This document shows positions 24,989 to 34,150 of a stretch of 41,938 nucleotides of DNA, piece by piece. The position numbers were made by a program, and so were the translations under genes. Under the pieces are notes generated by a model. That model was not told where the DNA came from and did no database searches. It saw only the letters and a list, made by a program, of their open reading frames with translations. Numbering within the stretch: position 1 is the stretch's first letter; every line of letters starts with the position of its first letter. The stretch comes from Bacteroidia bacterium (lineage in GTDB: Bacteria; Bacteroidota; Bacteroidia; NS11-12g; UBA9320), in the NCBI GenBank assembly GCA_028339355.1, contig JAOLBX010000014.1, forward strand, positions 1-41,938. Direction: 5' to 3'.

Positions 24989-26821
24989 ATGCGGTTATAT
25001 TTATTTTTACTGTTTGTGAGTAGTGTCTTGGGTACATGGGCACAGAGTACAGACGAGAAATTGGCTGCTCATTTTTTTGATAACGGCGAATTTGAAAAAG
25101 CAGAAGGGCTCTACAAGAAACTGTACAAGTCCAATGGTAGTTCTATTTATATTTATGAAAACTATCTGAGCACATTGATAGCTCTAGAAAACCAAAAAGG
25201 AGCTGAAAAGCTCGTCCAAAAACAAATCAAAAACTACCCTTCTCTGTTAAACACATTGGTTGATTTAGGTTATGTTTACTTACGGTTTGATGAGAAAGAA
25301 AAAGCCAACAAGTATTTCGATAAACTAATCAAGGAAAACGTAAACGACGCTAATAAAATAGTAGTTCTTGCTCAGTCTTTTCAAAGAAGGCAAATGAACG
25401 ACAGGGCTCTGCTGGCCTATGAACAAGCATCAAAAAAGCAAGGAGTTCTTACTTTTTATACTCAACTACTCTCCGCTTACCGCCAAAGTGGTAAAACAAA
25501 TAAACTTACCGATTTCGCCTTGGAAGTATTGCAAGCAGATAGGACATCTTTTGACTACGTGGTTCGTTCTCTAGATGTAGTTTTCGAAGATGAAGATGCT
25601 GCAAAATATCTCCAACAACGTACCCTTCTTTATTCCCAAAAGCATCCCAGCAATCAGGTTTACGATGAGCTATTGTTAGAGGCTTTTTTGCAACAAAAAA
25701 AGTATGCGTCTGCACTTAGACAGGTTATCTCTTTAGATAAAAGAAACAATGATAGAGGTTCGCGAGTATTGAGTTTGGCCAAGCTTTGTGTCAAAAACCA
25801 AGAGTACCAAACTGCTATTAAAGGGTTTGAATATGTTATTGATTTGGGAACGGACGGGGATTACTACTTGACCGGTCAGCAAGGTTTGATAGATGCATTG
25901 TACTTAAAAACCACTAGTGGTGTAAACCCAAACAAAGAAGAAATTAAGCTTCTTGTCTCAAAAATTGAATCTTTTATTAACGTTAACGGTTCTAATTTTA
26001 ACACTGCAAATAGCCTGTATAGGTTGGCTGAACTTCAAATTTTTTATAATAACGATGTGAATGGAGGTGTCCTTACTTTGGAAAATATTACAAAGACGCC
26101 TAGACTTCGAGCTAATTTTTTAGCCAAGTGTAAGCTGTTACTTGGAGATGCCTATCTCATGCAAAACAACATCTGGGATGCTAAGCTAATGTATGGCCAG
26201 GTAGACAAACAGTTCAAAGAAGATGCTCTGGGTCAGGAGGCTAAATTTAAAAACGCTAAACTCTCCTACTATACAGGGGATTTTGAATGGGCAAAGAGTC
26301 AGTTGGACATTTTGAAGACTGCTACCACTCAGTTGATTAGCAACAATGCCATAGAGCTATCTCTTCTCATGCAGGACAACACTGGGCTAGACTCTACAGA
26401 AGATGCCATGATAGAATATGCAAATGCTGAATTTCTTTTATTTCAAAATCAAATAGAAAAGTGTACTCAGATTCTTAATATGTTGCCGTTCAAATATCCT
26501 GATCATTCTCTTAATGATGAGATATTTTACCTAAAAGCACGTGTACAGGAAAAACTAGGTAACTTCGAAAAAGCCAACGAGTTTTATAAAAAGATTTATG
26601 AAAAATATGCTAACGACATACTAGCAGACAATGCCATCTATAGGTCTGCGAACATTACGTTGCACGTATTGGATGACCCCGCTACTGCACAACAGCTATT
26701 CGAAAAAATAATACTAGAGTACAACTCCAGTTTATACGTAGTAGATGCTAGAAAAATATACTACGGCCTAAAAGACGGTAAAACAAAAGAAGAATTATAT
26801 TTCGAAAACCAAGTCAACTAA
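24989..26821 (+). CDS. secreted tetratricopeptide-repeat protein
   Basis: A 610-residue protein with a signal peptide (ending GTWAQ) followed by helical TPR-like repeats through nearly its whole length. Examples are HFFDNGEFEKAEGLYKKLY near residue 30 and LGNFEKANEFYKKIYEKYAND and ATAQQLFEKIILEYNS near the C terminus. It is likely a periplasmic scaffold, and Bacteroidota carry many such proteins of unknown partner. A one-mismatch -7 box (TATCTTCG, 24962-24969) lies 19 nt upstream of the ATG. The next gene, a broken glycosyltransferase, starts 3 nt after its stop, so the pair was probably one operon. Confidence 0.85.
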   Translation: MRLYLFLLFVSSVLGTWAQSTDEKLAAHFFDNGEFEKAEGLYKKLYKSNGSSIYIYENYLSTLIALENQKGAEKLVQKQIKNYPSLLNTLVDLGYVYLRFDEKEKANKYFDKLIKENVNDANKIVVLAQSFQRRQMNDRALLAYEQASKKQGVLTFYTQLLSAYRQSGKTNKLTDFALEVLQADRTSFDYVVRSLDVVFEDEDAAKYLQQRTLLYSQKHPSNQVYDELLLEAFLQQKKYASALRQVISLDKRNNDRGSRVLSLAKLCVKNQEYQTAIKGFEYVIDLGTDGDYYLTGQQGLIDALYLKTTSGVNPNKEEIKLLVSKIESFINVNGSNFNTANSLYRLAELQIFYNNDVNGGVLTLENITKTPRLRANFLAKCKLLLGDAYLMQNNIWDAKLMYGQVDKQFKEDALGQEAKFKNAKLSYYTGDFEWAKSQLDILKTATTQLISNNAIELSLLMQDNTGLDSTEDAMIEYANAEFLLFQNQIEKCTQILNMLPFKYPDHSLNDEIFYLKARVQEKLGNFEKANEFYKKIYEKYANDILADNAIYRSANITLHVLDDPATAQQLFEKIILEYNSSLYVVDARKIYYGLKDGKTKEELYFENQVN

Positions 26822-26824
26822 TTA

Positions 26825-28268
26825 TTGGCCAACAATAATACTCTGCATAACATCCTTATTGTAGTAGGGTTTATAATCCTAAGTGTCCCATTTTGGCTCA
26901 AAGTAAATGCTCTTCCGCTGCAAATTTGGGATGAAGCAAGAAACGCAGTAAATGCCATAGAGATGTTTTATTCTGGTGACTTTGTTACTCGAACATTTCA
27001 TAATGCTCCTGAAAACTATAATCTAAAACCACCATTATTTACTTGGCTACAAGTAGCATCAATGAACAGCGTTGGTGTAAACGAGCTTGCTGTTAGGCTT
27101 CCATCAGTTTTCGCTTCTTTATGCTCTATGATTCTTGTTTTCTTTTTAGTTTTCAAAATGACAAATAGTACACTGTTTGGGTTTTTGGCTTCAGCTATTA
27201 TGGTTACATCATCTGGGTTTTATGGAACACATGTAGGCAGGTATGGAGACCACGATGCTCTACTGTTGCTGTTTGTTGTGCTTCTTGTGTGTGCCACCTA
27301 TTTATTCAGCATCACCTTACGAAAACGTTATGTATATCTTATAGCTTTAAGTCTACTTTTTGGTGTCTTTGTAAAAAGCATTTAAATCTTAGTTTTTGTG
27401 CCTGCTGTACTGGTTTACCTTCTATATGACTGTAAGCTTTTGGGACTTATTAAAAACAAGCATACCTACTTTGCTTTCCTTTTGTTTATAGTTCCTATAC
27501 TAGCATATTATATAATGCGAGAGTCTTTACAGTCTGGGTATATAGATTACGTTTGGAACGACGAGTTGTTTCCGAGATTTAATAATACTAGCAAGAATTT
27601 AAGTTTTGATGACCCTGGATTTTGGTATTATTTCAAACTGCTCAGAACTAGCCAAATGTCACACTGGGCTTGGGGTTTAGTGTTTGTTTTAATAATTCCT
27701 GTGCTTTTTAGGTCGGTTAAAAAAGAGTGGGTTCTTCTCACTATGTGCTCAGTGTTTTTTCTGATTGTAATGTCAAACGGCACAAAAAGTTTTTGGTATT
27801 CTGCACCAGTTATTCCTATTCTATCTTGTCTTATTTCTTACTCTGTATTTTCCATTGCTAAGAGGTTTAACATTCCAAATACTCTCAGTTTTTCGCTCGT
27901 ACTTTTGTCTATAGTTTTTCCTTATAAAAAAGCATACACTTTTGAAATGAACCCGTTTAACCTAATTGATAATTGGGAAACAAACGGAATTTCGCTCTAT
28001 GTGCGTGATGAGACCAAACTAAAAAACCTAAGCGGAAACACCAAGATTCTTTTAGATAATAAGTATGGATTTGAGCCCCATATTTTATATTTGAAAAAAA
28101 TAGAAAATGAAACTTAACAGGGTTAGTATGAATAAAGTAATTTCTGGAGACACTCTGCTTATTGCTCACAAAAGTATTTTAGCTGAATTACAGGAAAACT
28201 ATATTGTTGAAGAATTAGACAATATGTTTTATGCTACAAAGTTACTTGTGGTAACAGATAAGCATTAA
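26825..28268 (+). pseudogene. ArnT/GT39-like membrane glycosyltransferase, interrupted
   Basis: A multi-helix GT39/ArnT-like (dolichyl-phosphate-mannose-type) transferase. Near the N terminus are WDEARNAVNAIEM with the acidic catalytic motif and KPPLFTWL, both typical of the first periplasmic loop. The frame is cut by TAA at codon 187 (27383-27385) and continues in the same frame as ILVFVPAVLVYLL to 28117. A second lesion near 28101-28113 shifts the frame by one; the coding sense then continues from about 28107 to TAA 28266-28268 with a family-like tail (SGDTLLIAHKSILAELQ...). The start is TTG, possibly also a mutated ATG. Repaired, it would be about 480 residues, a normal size. The donor is probably a polyprenyl-phosphate sugar. 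Confidence 0.85.
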
Positions 28269-29179
28269 TCTAAATAGTACCTGTAGGCTAACTCTAGTCT
28301 ACCAAAAGTGCCGTCTTTAAAATCTGTATTTAGTGGTACTCGGTCGTCTCCAAAGCGGAAAAGGCTAAGTCCAAAATCTATCTTATCATCATTCTCATAA
28401 ACCCTAAAAGTACGGCCAAGCGATACTCCTGCCACTCCTCTAATAATAATACCCTTTATGGGTTCTAAACCTACGTGTGCTCCCACTTCATTAGACAGGT
28501 GATGCATATAAAATGGCCTTAATACATTGGTTGGTGTAATTATAGTGTTGCCATTTAAGTTATATGACTTTACGGTAGCTCGCCAGTTTACCCCCGCTGT
28601 TAGTTTTGGTGATAGGCTATAATTTATCTTGGCATAGGACGGTACCATCACATCCATCTCTAACTTGTTCTTTTTGTAATAAAACCCAAATAAAGGCACC
28701 AAGAAAGGACCAAATTTGTCGCCATTCATATATGCTCCAAATTTGTAACTCATCGTCTCACTCTTCTTCATTTTAGCTAGGCCCAAACCTCCAAATTGAA
28801 AATCTTGGCTGCTTACTTTATCTTCAAAACGAGACGCTAACTTAGGTAGTAACAGGACAGTAGTGCTCCATTTATCAGAGTGTTTTATGTTCATTCCAAG
28901 CTTGAGTATATAGGAAGAAACCGGCATTTTCTCACTATTCTGCCAAAACCGTGTGTCTACCCTATCGTATACCACTCCGGTAAGTATTGCGTTACCATTT
29001 TTTAGCTCTATAGGCACCGTAAGGTTAGCGTTTATCTTTTGTAAGTCTGAGCTGCTTGCACTGCTATCAAAAGTGTTTTGCGGTGTTGTTGTAAATTCTG
29101 AGTGAAGTATATCCACGTAGTTTTGAGCATAGCTGTTAAATGCATACAAAGTCAGAATTAGAATTAGATGTTTCCTCAT
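28265..29179 (-). CDS. DUF6268-like outer-membrane beta-barrel protein
   Basis: A 304-residue protein with a signal peptide (ending NSYAQ) and regularly spaced amphipathic strands, ending in ELAYRYYLD. It looks like the DUF6268 barrels of Bacteroidota (family by eye). ATG 29179 is preferred over TTG 29188 because the latter lies inside a near-consensus -7 box (TATACTTG, 29193-29186). The ATG then follows the box by only 6 nt, a near-leaderless arrangement. Its stop overlaps the end of the glycosyltransferase pseudogene by 4 nt. Confidence 0.78.
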   Translation of the reverse strand: MRKHLILILTLYAFNSYAQNYVDILHSEFTTTPQNTFDSSASSSDLQKINANLTVPIELKNGNAILTGVVYDRVDTRFWQNSEKMPVSSYILKLGMNIKHSDKWSTTVLLLPKLASRFEDKVSSQDFQFGGLGLAKMKKSETMSYKFGAYMNGDKFGPFLVPLFGFYYKKNKLEMDVMVPSYAKINYSLSPKLTAGVNWRATVKSYNLNGNTIITPTNVLRPFYMHHLSNEVGAHVGLEPIKGIIIRGVAGVSLGRTFRVYENDDKIDFGLSLFRFGDDRVPLNTDFKDGTFGRLELAYRYYLD

Positions 29180-29225
29180 AGTATACAAGTATAGTACATA
29201 GATTGTACTTTTACCCCTTTTAGAT

Positions 29226-29678
29226 ATGTTTCACATTGTTTTACTAGAACCTAGGATGCCTGGCAACGTAGGCACCATAGGAAGGTTAGCTGTTGCTACA
29301 GGCTGCACACTTCACCTTATCAAACCTTACGGTTTCAAGGCAATAGACGAGGAAAAAGTAAAAAGAGCTGGAATGGACTATTGGGCTAATCTCAATTTCA
29401 TTGAATATGAAAATGTTGAATGTTTTTGGAAAAAACACCCTTTAAGTGATAGGCACTTTCTCACTACTAAAAAAGCCGACAAACTCTATACCGCTTTTGC
29501 TTTTCAACCAAACGACTTCCTCTACTTCGGCAGAGAAGACCTGGGGTTACCAAAAACACTAACAGATAAAGAACCAGACTCATGCATGTCTATTCCTATG
29601 GTGGAGGGAGCTCGATCTCTTAACATAGCAAACGCTGCATCTGTAGTGGTATATGAGGCTTGGAGGCAGAACTCATAG
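29226..29678 (+). CDS. trmL: tRNA (cytidine/uridine-34 2'-O)-methyltransferase TrmL
   Basis: A SPOUT-family (trefoil-knot) methyltransferase that methylates the wobble ribose of tRNA-Leu. At 150 residues it is the minimal TrmL size. SPOUT motifs are visible: motif 1 in EPRMPGNVGTIGR, motif 2 in FGREDLGLP, and motif 3 in IPMVEGARSLNIANAASVVVYE, which forms the SAM-binding knot. It is divergent from the barrel gene with 46 nt between the starts. Confidence 0.94.
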   Translation: MFHIVLLEPRMPGNVGTIGRLAVATGCTLHLIKPYGFKAIDEEKVKRAGMDYWANLNFIEYENVECFWKKHPLSDRHFLTTKKADKLYTAFAFQPNDFLYFGREDLGLPKTLTDKEPDSCMSIPMVEGARSLNIANAASVVVYEAWRQNS

Positions 29679-29823
29679 GCAGACTACACAACGCACATTT
29701 TACATAAAATTTAATACACTGATGAATAGCTCTTTGCATGTTTTCAGTCTGCTCTTATCCACATTTTCTTGCTTTATGGTTTTCTTTTAGATTAAATTAT
29801 GGTCAATAAAAAAGATAAATATA

Positions 29824-31035
29824 TTGTCCAAACAAATCGTACATATGGACCTAGACACATTTTATGTCTCGGTAGAGCGGCTTATAGACAGTCGGCTAAT
29901 GGGCAAGCCTGTTATGCTAGGCGGAGTGGGCGAGAGGGGTGTGGTGGCCAGTTGCAGCTACGAGGCTCGCACCTTTGGTGTGCACAGCGGTATGAGTATG
30001 AAAATGGCACGCCAACTGTGCCCGCATGGCATCGTGATAAAGGGGAACTCCGGCACATATTCCAAATACTCTAAAACCGTAACCGAGATCATACGCGAAA
30101 CGGCTCCCATAGTGGAAAAAAGTAGCATAGATGAGTTTTATCTCGACCTCACAGGGATGGACAAGTTCTTTGGCTCATACAAGCTGGCAAGTGAGCTGCG
30201 TACTCGCATTACCAAGGAGACGGGGCTTCCTATCTCGTTTGGAATGTCCACAAACAAGACCGTAAGCAAGGTGGCAACAGGTGAGGCTAAGCCCGATAAC
30301 CAAATGAAAGTAGATTTTGGGTTTGAGAAGCCTTTCCTTGCTCCACTGTCTGTAAAAAAAATACCAATGATTGGTAAAAAAACAACTTTTATGCTCAATC
30401 GTATGGGCGTACAAAAAATATATACGCTACAAGAAATGCCGCTGGAGTTGCTGGAAAAAGCCTTTGGGAAAAACGGTAAAATGATGTGGCAAAAAGCCAA
30501 CGGAATAGATCACAGTCCGCTCATCCCCTACCACGAAAAAAAAAGCATAAGCACCGAGCGTACTTTTATGAAAGACACTATAGATATACGCAAGCTTAAG
30601 GACATGGTAGTGGCCATGGTAGAACAGTTAGCCTATGAGCTACGCCACGGGCAACGAGTATGTTCCAATATCAGCATCAAGCTGCGGTACTCAGACTTTC
30701 AGACGGTGAGCAAGCAAAAACGAATCCCCTACACTGCTGCAGACCATATACTCATAGGGCATGCTAAAGGTCTCTTTGACTCGCTCTATAGTCGCCGTGT
30801 GCGTATACGACTGGTTAGTGTGCGGCTAGGTGACCTATCTGGTGGTGGGCACCAGATAGATCTCTTTAACGACGACGATAGAGTCATAAACCTATATCAA
30901 GCCATGGACGCTATGAAAGATCGATACGGAGCTAATGCTGTGAGGCGTAGTGTAGCTGTAGAAGTAAAAGGGCTGGGCCGCGGTAATCCCTTTAGTGGAG
31001 AACCTAATGTGGTGCCAGCTCATAGGAACTCTTAG
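29824..31035 (+). CDS. dinB: Y-family DNA polymerase IV
   Basis: A translesion polymerase of 403 residues. The catalytic carboxylates are present: Asp9 and Asp11 region (HMDLDTFY) and Asp103-Glu104 (SSIDEFYLD), so this is an active DinB type and not an inactive ImuB. A beta-clamp-binding motif QIDLF is at residues 344-348. TTG 29824 is the best start because it restores strand 1 (MSKQIVHMDLD); no ATG lies upstream in frame. Base composition is much richer in GC than the neighbours (34 of 60 bases at 29881-29940). It precedes the dnaE-type gene by 101 nt, forming a mutasome-like pair. Confidence 0.93.
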   Translation: MSKQIVHMDLDTFYVSVERLIDSRLMGKPVMLGGVGERGVVASCSYEARTFGVHSGMSMKMARQLCPHGIVIKGNSGTYSKYSKTVTEIIRETAPIVEKSSIDEFYLDLTGMDKFFGSYKLASELRTRITKETGLPISFGMSTNKTVSKVATGEAKPDNQMKVDFGFEKPFLAPLSVKKIPMIGKKTTFMLNRMGVQKIYTLQEMPLELLEKAFGKNGKMMWQKANGIDHSPLIPYHEKKSISTERTFMKDTIDIRKLKDMVVAMVEQLAYELRHGQRVCSNISIKLRYSDFQTVSKQKRIPYTAADHILIGHAKGLFDSLYSRRVRIRLVSVRLGDLSGGGHQIDLFNDDDRVINLYQAMDAMKDRYGANAVRRSVAVEVKGLGRGNPFSGEPNVVPAHRNS

Positions 31036-31136
31036 TTTCTTAGCGGCTTGGTTGACTTGGTGCTTAGTAAAGACATGCTCTGAGACATTGTTATACAAAC
31101 TAAGAATCAAAGCAACTAAAAAATAAAAACCAAACA

Positions 31137-34136
31137 ATGCACCTCAACTGCCACACATACTACTCTTTCAAATACGGGACAATGTCACCGAAGGAATTGC
31201 TGTGCGAGGCAGATACGGTGGCCCATGGTTACAACAGTAGGCTTGTCAGAAAAGGTAACCATGGGATAATCGCCCTCACAGACATCAACAGCACTTCCGG
31301 CTGTCTGTACCATGCTTTGGAGTGCCAAAACCGCGGCTGGCCAGTAGTAATGGGCGTAGATTTCAGAACAGGAAACAAGCAGCAGTTCGTTACAATAGCA
31401 AAGAACAATGAAGGGTTCCAGAACATTAATTTATTCCTGTCTGCTGTGTTGGCTAAAACCGATTCGTTAGAAGTCACAGCACCTATCCTAGCCCGTACGA
31501 TTGTCATTTATCCTATAAAAAATGTACCCGGCCGACCATTGCGAAGCAATGAATACATAGGGGTCAACCATGCAGAGTTGTTCGATTTCCAAAAAGTGAA
31601 AACCAATGCGTCTGCAGATAGATACGTTGCCCTAAATACCGTCACCTTCCGGAATAAGCGAGATTTTAATGCACACAGACTACTGCGTGCCATAGATAAA
31701 AATGCTCTGCTTAGCAAACTTCCTGTAGAAGAACAAGGTGAACTGCACCATAGGTTTTATTCCCTAGAAGAACTAGAACAACTCTACTCTGGGTACGAGT
31801 ACTTATTAGAAAACACAGAGAAACTACTCGCTAGCTGTAGTCTACATTTTGACTTTAATGACAAGACTAAACTAGCCAATAAAAAGACATTTACCCAAAC
31901 CAAAAAACAAGATAACATACTTCTAGATCAGCTGGTAAATGAAGGGCTAAAATACAGGTACGCCAACGGCGTGAGTCAAGAGGTAAAAGACCGAGTAGCT
32001 AAAGAACTTGGCGTTATAATACAATGTGATTTTGTTCCTTATTTTCTTATAAATCATAACATAGTAAACTATGCTAGAAAGCAAGGATACTTCTACGTAG
32101 GGCGTGGCAGTGGGGCTAATAGCCTGGTGGCATACCTGCTCCGCATCACTAATGTAGATCCTATAGAGCTGGACCTCTACTTTGAACGGTTTATAAATCC
32201 TAGCCGTAAGTCTCCGCCAGATTTTGATATAGATTTTAGCTGGCGAGACCGCCAAGATGTTACTCGTTACATTTTTGACACCTTCCCCAATACTGCTCTG
32301 ATGGGAAGCTTTACAACCTTTCAAGCCAGATCTGTGATACGCGAAATAGGCAAAGTGCTCGGTCTGACGGCCGACGAAATAAAAAACATACAACGCACCA
32401 ATAGGCCGCAAGACTTAGATCACCTTGGCAGACTTTGTATTCTGTATAGCAGGTACATCCATGGTTTTCCCAACCACCTGAGTGTACACAGCTGTGGTAT
32501 AGTCATCACCGACAGACCCATCCAATACTACGGTGCTACGAGTATGCCGCCCAAGGGTTTTCCTACGGCACATTTTGATATGCATATAGCCGAAGATGCG
32601 GGCATATATAAGTACGACATCTTGGGTCAGCGAGGACTGGGTAAGATAAAAGACGCCATCACCATCATAAAGCAAAATCAACCCCATGCCGCTGCTTTTG
32701 ACATAGACGATATAGACCGATTTAAAAAAGACGAGAAAATAAAAGACCTGCTCCGCAGGGGAGATGCCATAGGCTGTTTCTATGTAGAGAGTCCTGCTAT
32801 GCGGGCTCTTATGAAAAAACTAGAAGTAGACGACTACCGCGGACTGGTGGTTGCCAGCTCTATCATACGCCCTGGCGTGAGCAATAGCGGTATGATGGGC
32901 GAGTATATAAAACGCCACCGAAGCCCAGAAGCACGAAAAAAAACGCATCCTGTGCTTGCTAAAATACTGCACGACACCTACGGGGTGATGGTGTACCAAG
33001 AAGATGTGCTCAAGGTGGCTCACTATTTTGCGGGTCTTACACTAGAAGAATCTGATGTGCTGCGGAGAGGAATGAGTTTTAAATATAGAGAACGAACAGA
33101 ATTTAAAACCGCAGAAAAGCTCTTTTTTGATAACTGTGAAAAGAAGGGTTATGATCCTAAGCTCACCAAGGAAGTGTGGACACAGATCGAGAGTTTTGCG
33201 AGCTATGCTTTTGCTAAAGGCCACTCCGCTAGCTATGCTGTAGAGAGTTATCAAAGTCTGTTTCTCAAAGCCTATTTTCCTCTGGAATATATGGTGGCTA
33301 CGGTGAATAATTTTGGAGGATTTTACCGTACGGAGCAATATATACAAGAGGCTCGACTAAAGGGTGCACACATAGCAGAGCCCTGTGTGAATAGCAGCAA
33401 CTTTGATACTACCATATCGGGTAAAGATATCTTCCTAGGATTTCAGCATGTGGCAGAACTAGAAGGTAAAGTAATAGATGCTCTACTCGCCAATAGAAGA
33501 GACTTCGGCCAGTTTGATAGTCTAGAAAATTTTACCCAGCGGGTAGGCATAAGCCTAGACCAAACCGTGATATTGATTCGTATCAATGCATTTCGGTTTA
33601 CAGGAAAAACCAAACACTGGTTGCTATGGAAAGCACATTTTTTATTAGCAGCGGTAAAAAAGAGTGTATCCCACCCATCACTATTTGCTCAGCACCAAAA
33701 TGCAAAAAAGGTAACCATCCCAGAGCTTGATACTGTCCCCTACGAAGATGCCATGGATGAGATAGAATACTTGGGATTTCCGATGTGCTCACCGTTTGAT
33801 CTCATAGATGAAGATGATAAAAAGAGTAAAATAGTAAGTGCTGATTTTAAGGCTAATATAGGTAAAACCATTACCCTACTAGGCTATCTCGTACATACCA
33901 AGCGTACCAAAACTAAAGGTTGTGTGGAGCAAGAGATGTTCTTCGGTACTTTTATGGATTTAGATGGGCAGTTTTTTGATAGCGTGCACTTCCCGCTTAT
34001 CGCTAGGCGATACCGATTTAAAGGACGAGGCATCTACCTCATTCGCGGCATGGTTTCTTCTGATTTTGGTCACATCACACTAGAAGCTCAGTATATGTAT
34101 AAGGTGCCGTATGGGAAGTTGATAAAGGAGCCGTAA
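31137..34136 (+). CDS. DnaE-type DNA polymerase III alpha subunit, error-prone type
   Basis: A C-family polymerase of 999 residues, shorter than replicative DnaE (1,100-1,500) and near the DnaE2/ImuC range. Domain order: PHP (1-200), palm and fingers with GRGSGANS at 322-329 and catalytic PDFDIDF at 361-367 (Asp364 and Asp366), a helix-hairpin-helix region (about 760-830), and a C-terminal OB fold. PHP metal ligands are degraded: the usual HLHVH reads HLNCH, and TDH reads TDI, so proofreading by PHP is unlikely. Following dinB and sharing its higher GC, it probably serves damage-induced synthesis. Calling it a full DnaE2 orthologue would need phylogeny. Confidence 0.9.
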   Translation: MHLNCHTYYSFKYGTMSPKELLCEADTVAHGYNSRLVRKGNHGIIALTDINSTSGCLYHALECQNRGWPVVMGVDFRTGNKQQFVTIAKNNEGFQNINLFLSAVLAKTDSLEVTAPILARTIVIYPIKNVPGRPLRSNEYIGVNHAELFDFQKVKTNASADRYVALNTVTFRNKRDFNAHRLLRAIDKNALLSKLPVEEQGELHHRFYSLEELEQLYSGYEYLLENTEKLLASCSLHFDFNDKTKLANKKTFTQTKKQDNILLDQLVNEGLKYRYANGVSQEVKDRVAKELGVIIQCDFVPYFLINHNIVNYARKQGYFYVGRGSGANSLVAYLLRITNVDPIELDLYFERFINPSRKSPPDFDIDFSWRDRQDVTRYIFDTFPNTALMGSFTTFQARSVIREIGKVLGLTADEIKNIQRTNRPQDLDHLGRLCILYSRYIHGFPNHLSVHSCGIVITDRPIQYYGATSMPPKGFPTAHFDMHIAEDAGIYKYDILGQRGLGKIKDAITIIKQNQPHAAAFDIDDIDRFKKDEKIKDLLRRGDAIGCFYVESPAMRALMKKLEVDDYRGLVVASSIIRPGVSNSGMMGEYIKRHRSPEARKKTHPVLAKILHDTYGVMVYQEDVLKVAHYFAGLTLEESDVLRRGMSFKYRERTEFKTAEKLFFDNCEKKGYDPKLTKEVWTQIESFASYAFAKGHSASYAVESYQSLFLKAYFPLEYMVATVNNFGGFYRTEQYIQEARLKGAHIAEPCVNSSNFDTTISGKDIFLGFQHVAELEGKVIDALLANRRDFGQFDSLENFTQRVGISLDQTVILIRINAFRFTGKTKHWLLWKAHFLLAAVKKSVSHPSLFAQHQNAKKVTIPELDTVPYEDAMDEIEYLGFPMCSPFDLIDEDDKKSKIVSADFKANIGKTITLLGYLVHTKRTKTKGCVEQEMFFGTFMDLDGQFFDSVHFPLIARRYRFKGRGIYLIRGMVSSDFGHITLEAQYMYKVPYGKLIKEP

Positions 34137-34150
34137 TTCAAGCAACAGAA

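Noticed and set aside
29679-29823. SOS-type operator upstream of dinB
   Set aside because: No convincing palindrome was found; short A/T-rich near-palindromes are expected by chance in this composition.
29799-30074. Plus-strand frame starting at ATG 29799
   Set aside because: It overlaps dinB in another frame, with Arg/Gly-rich low-quality translation; dinB from TTG 29824 is clearly the coding frame.
31947-32411. 154-codon minus-strand frame inside the DnaE gene
   Set aside because: Antisense shadow of the catalytic palm region, which contains the conserved PDFDIDF motif on the plus strand.
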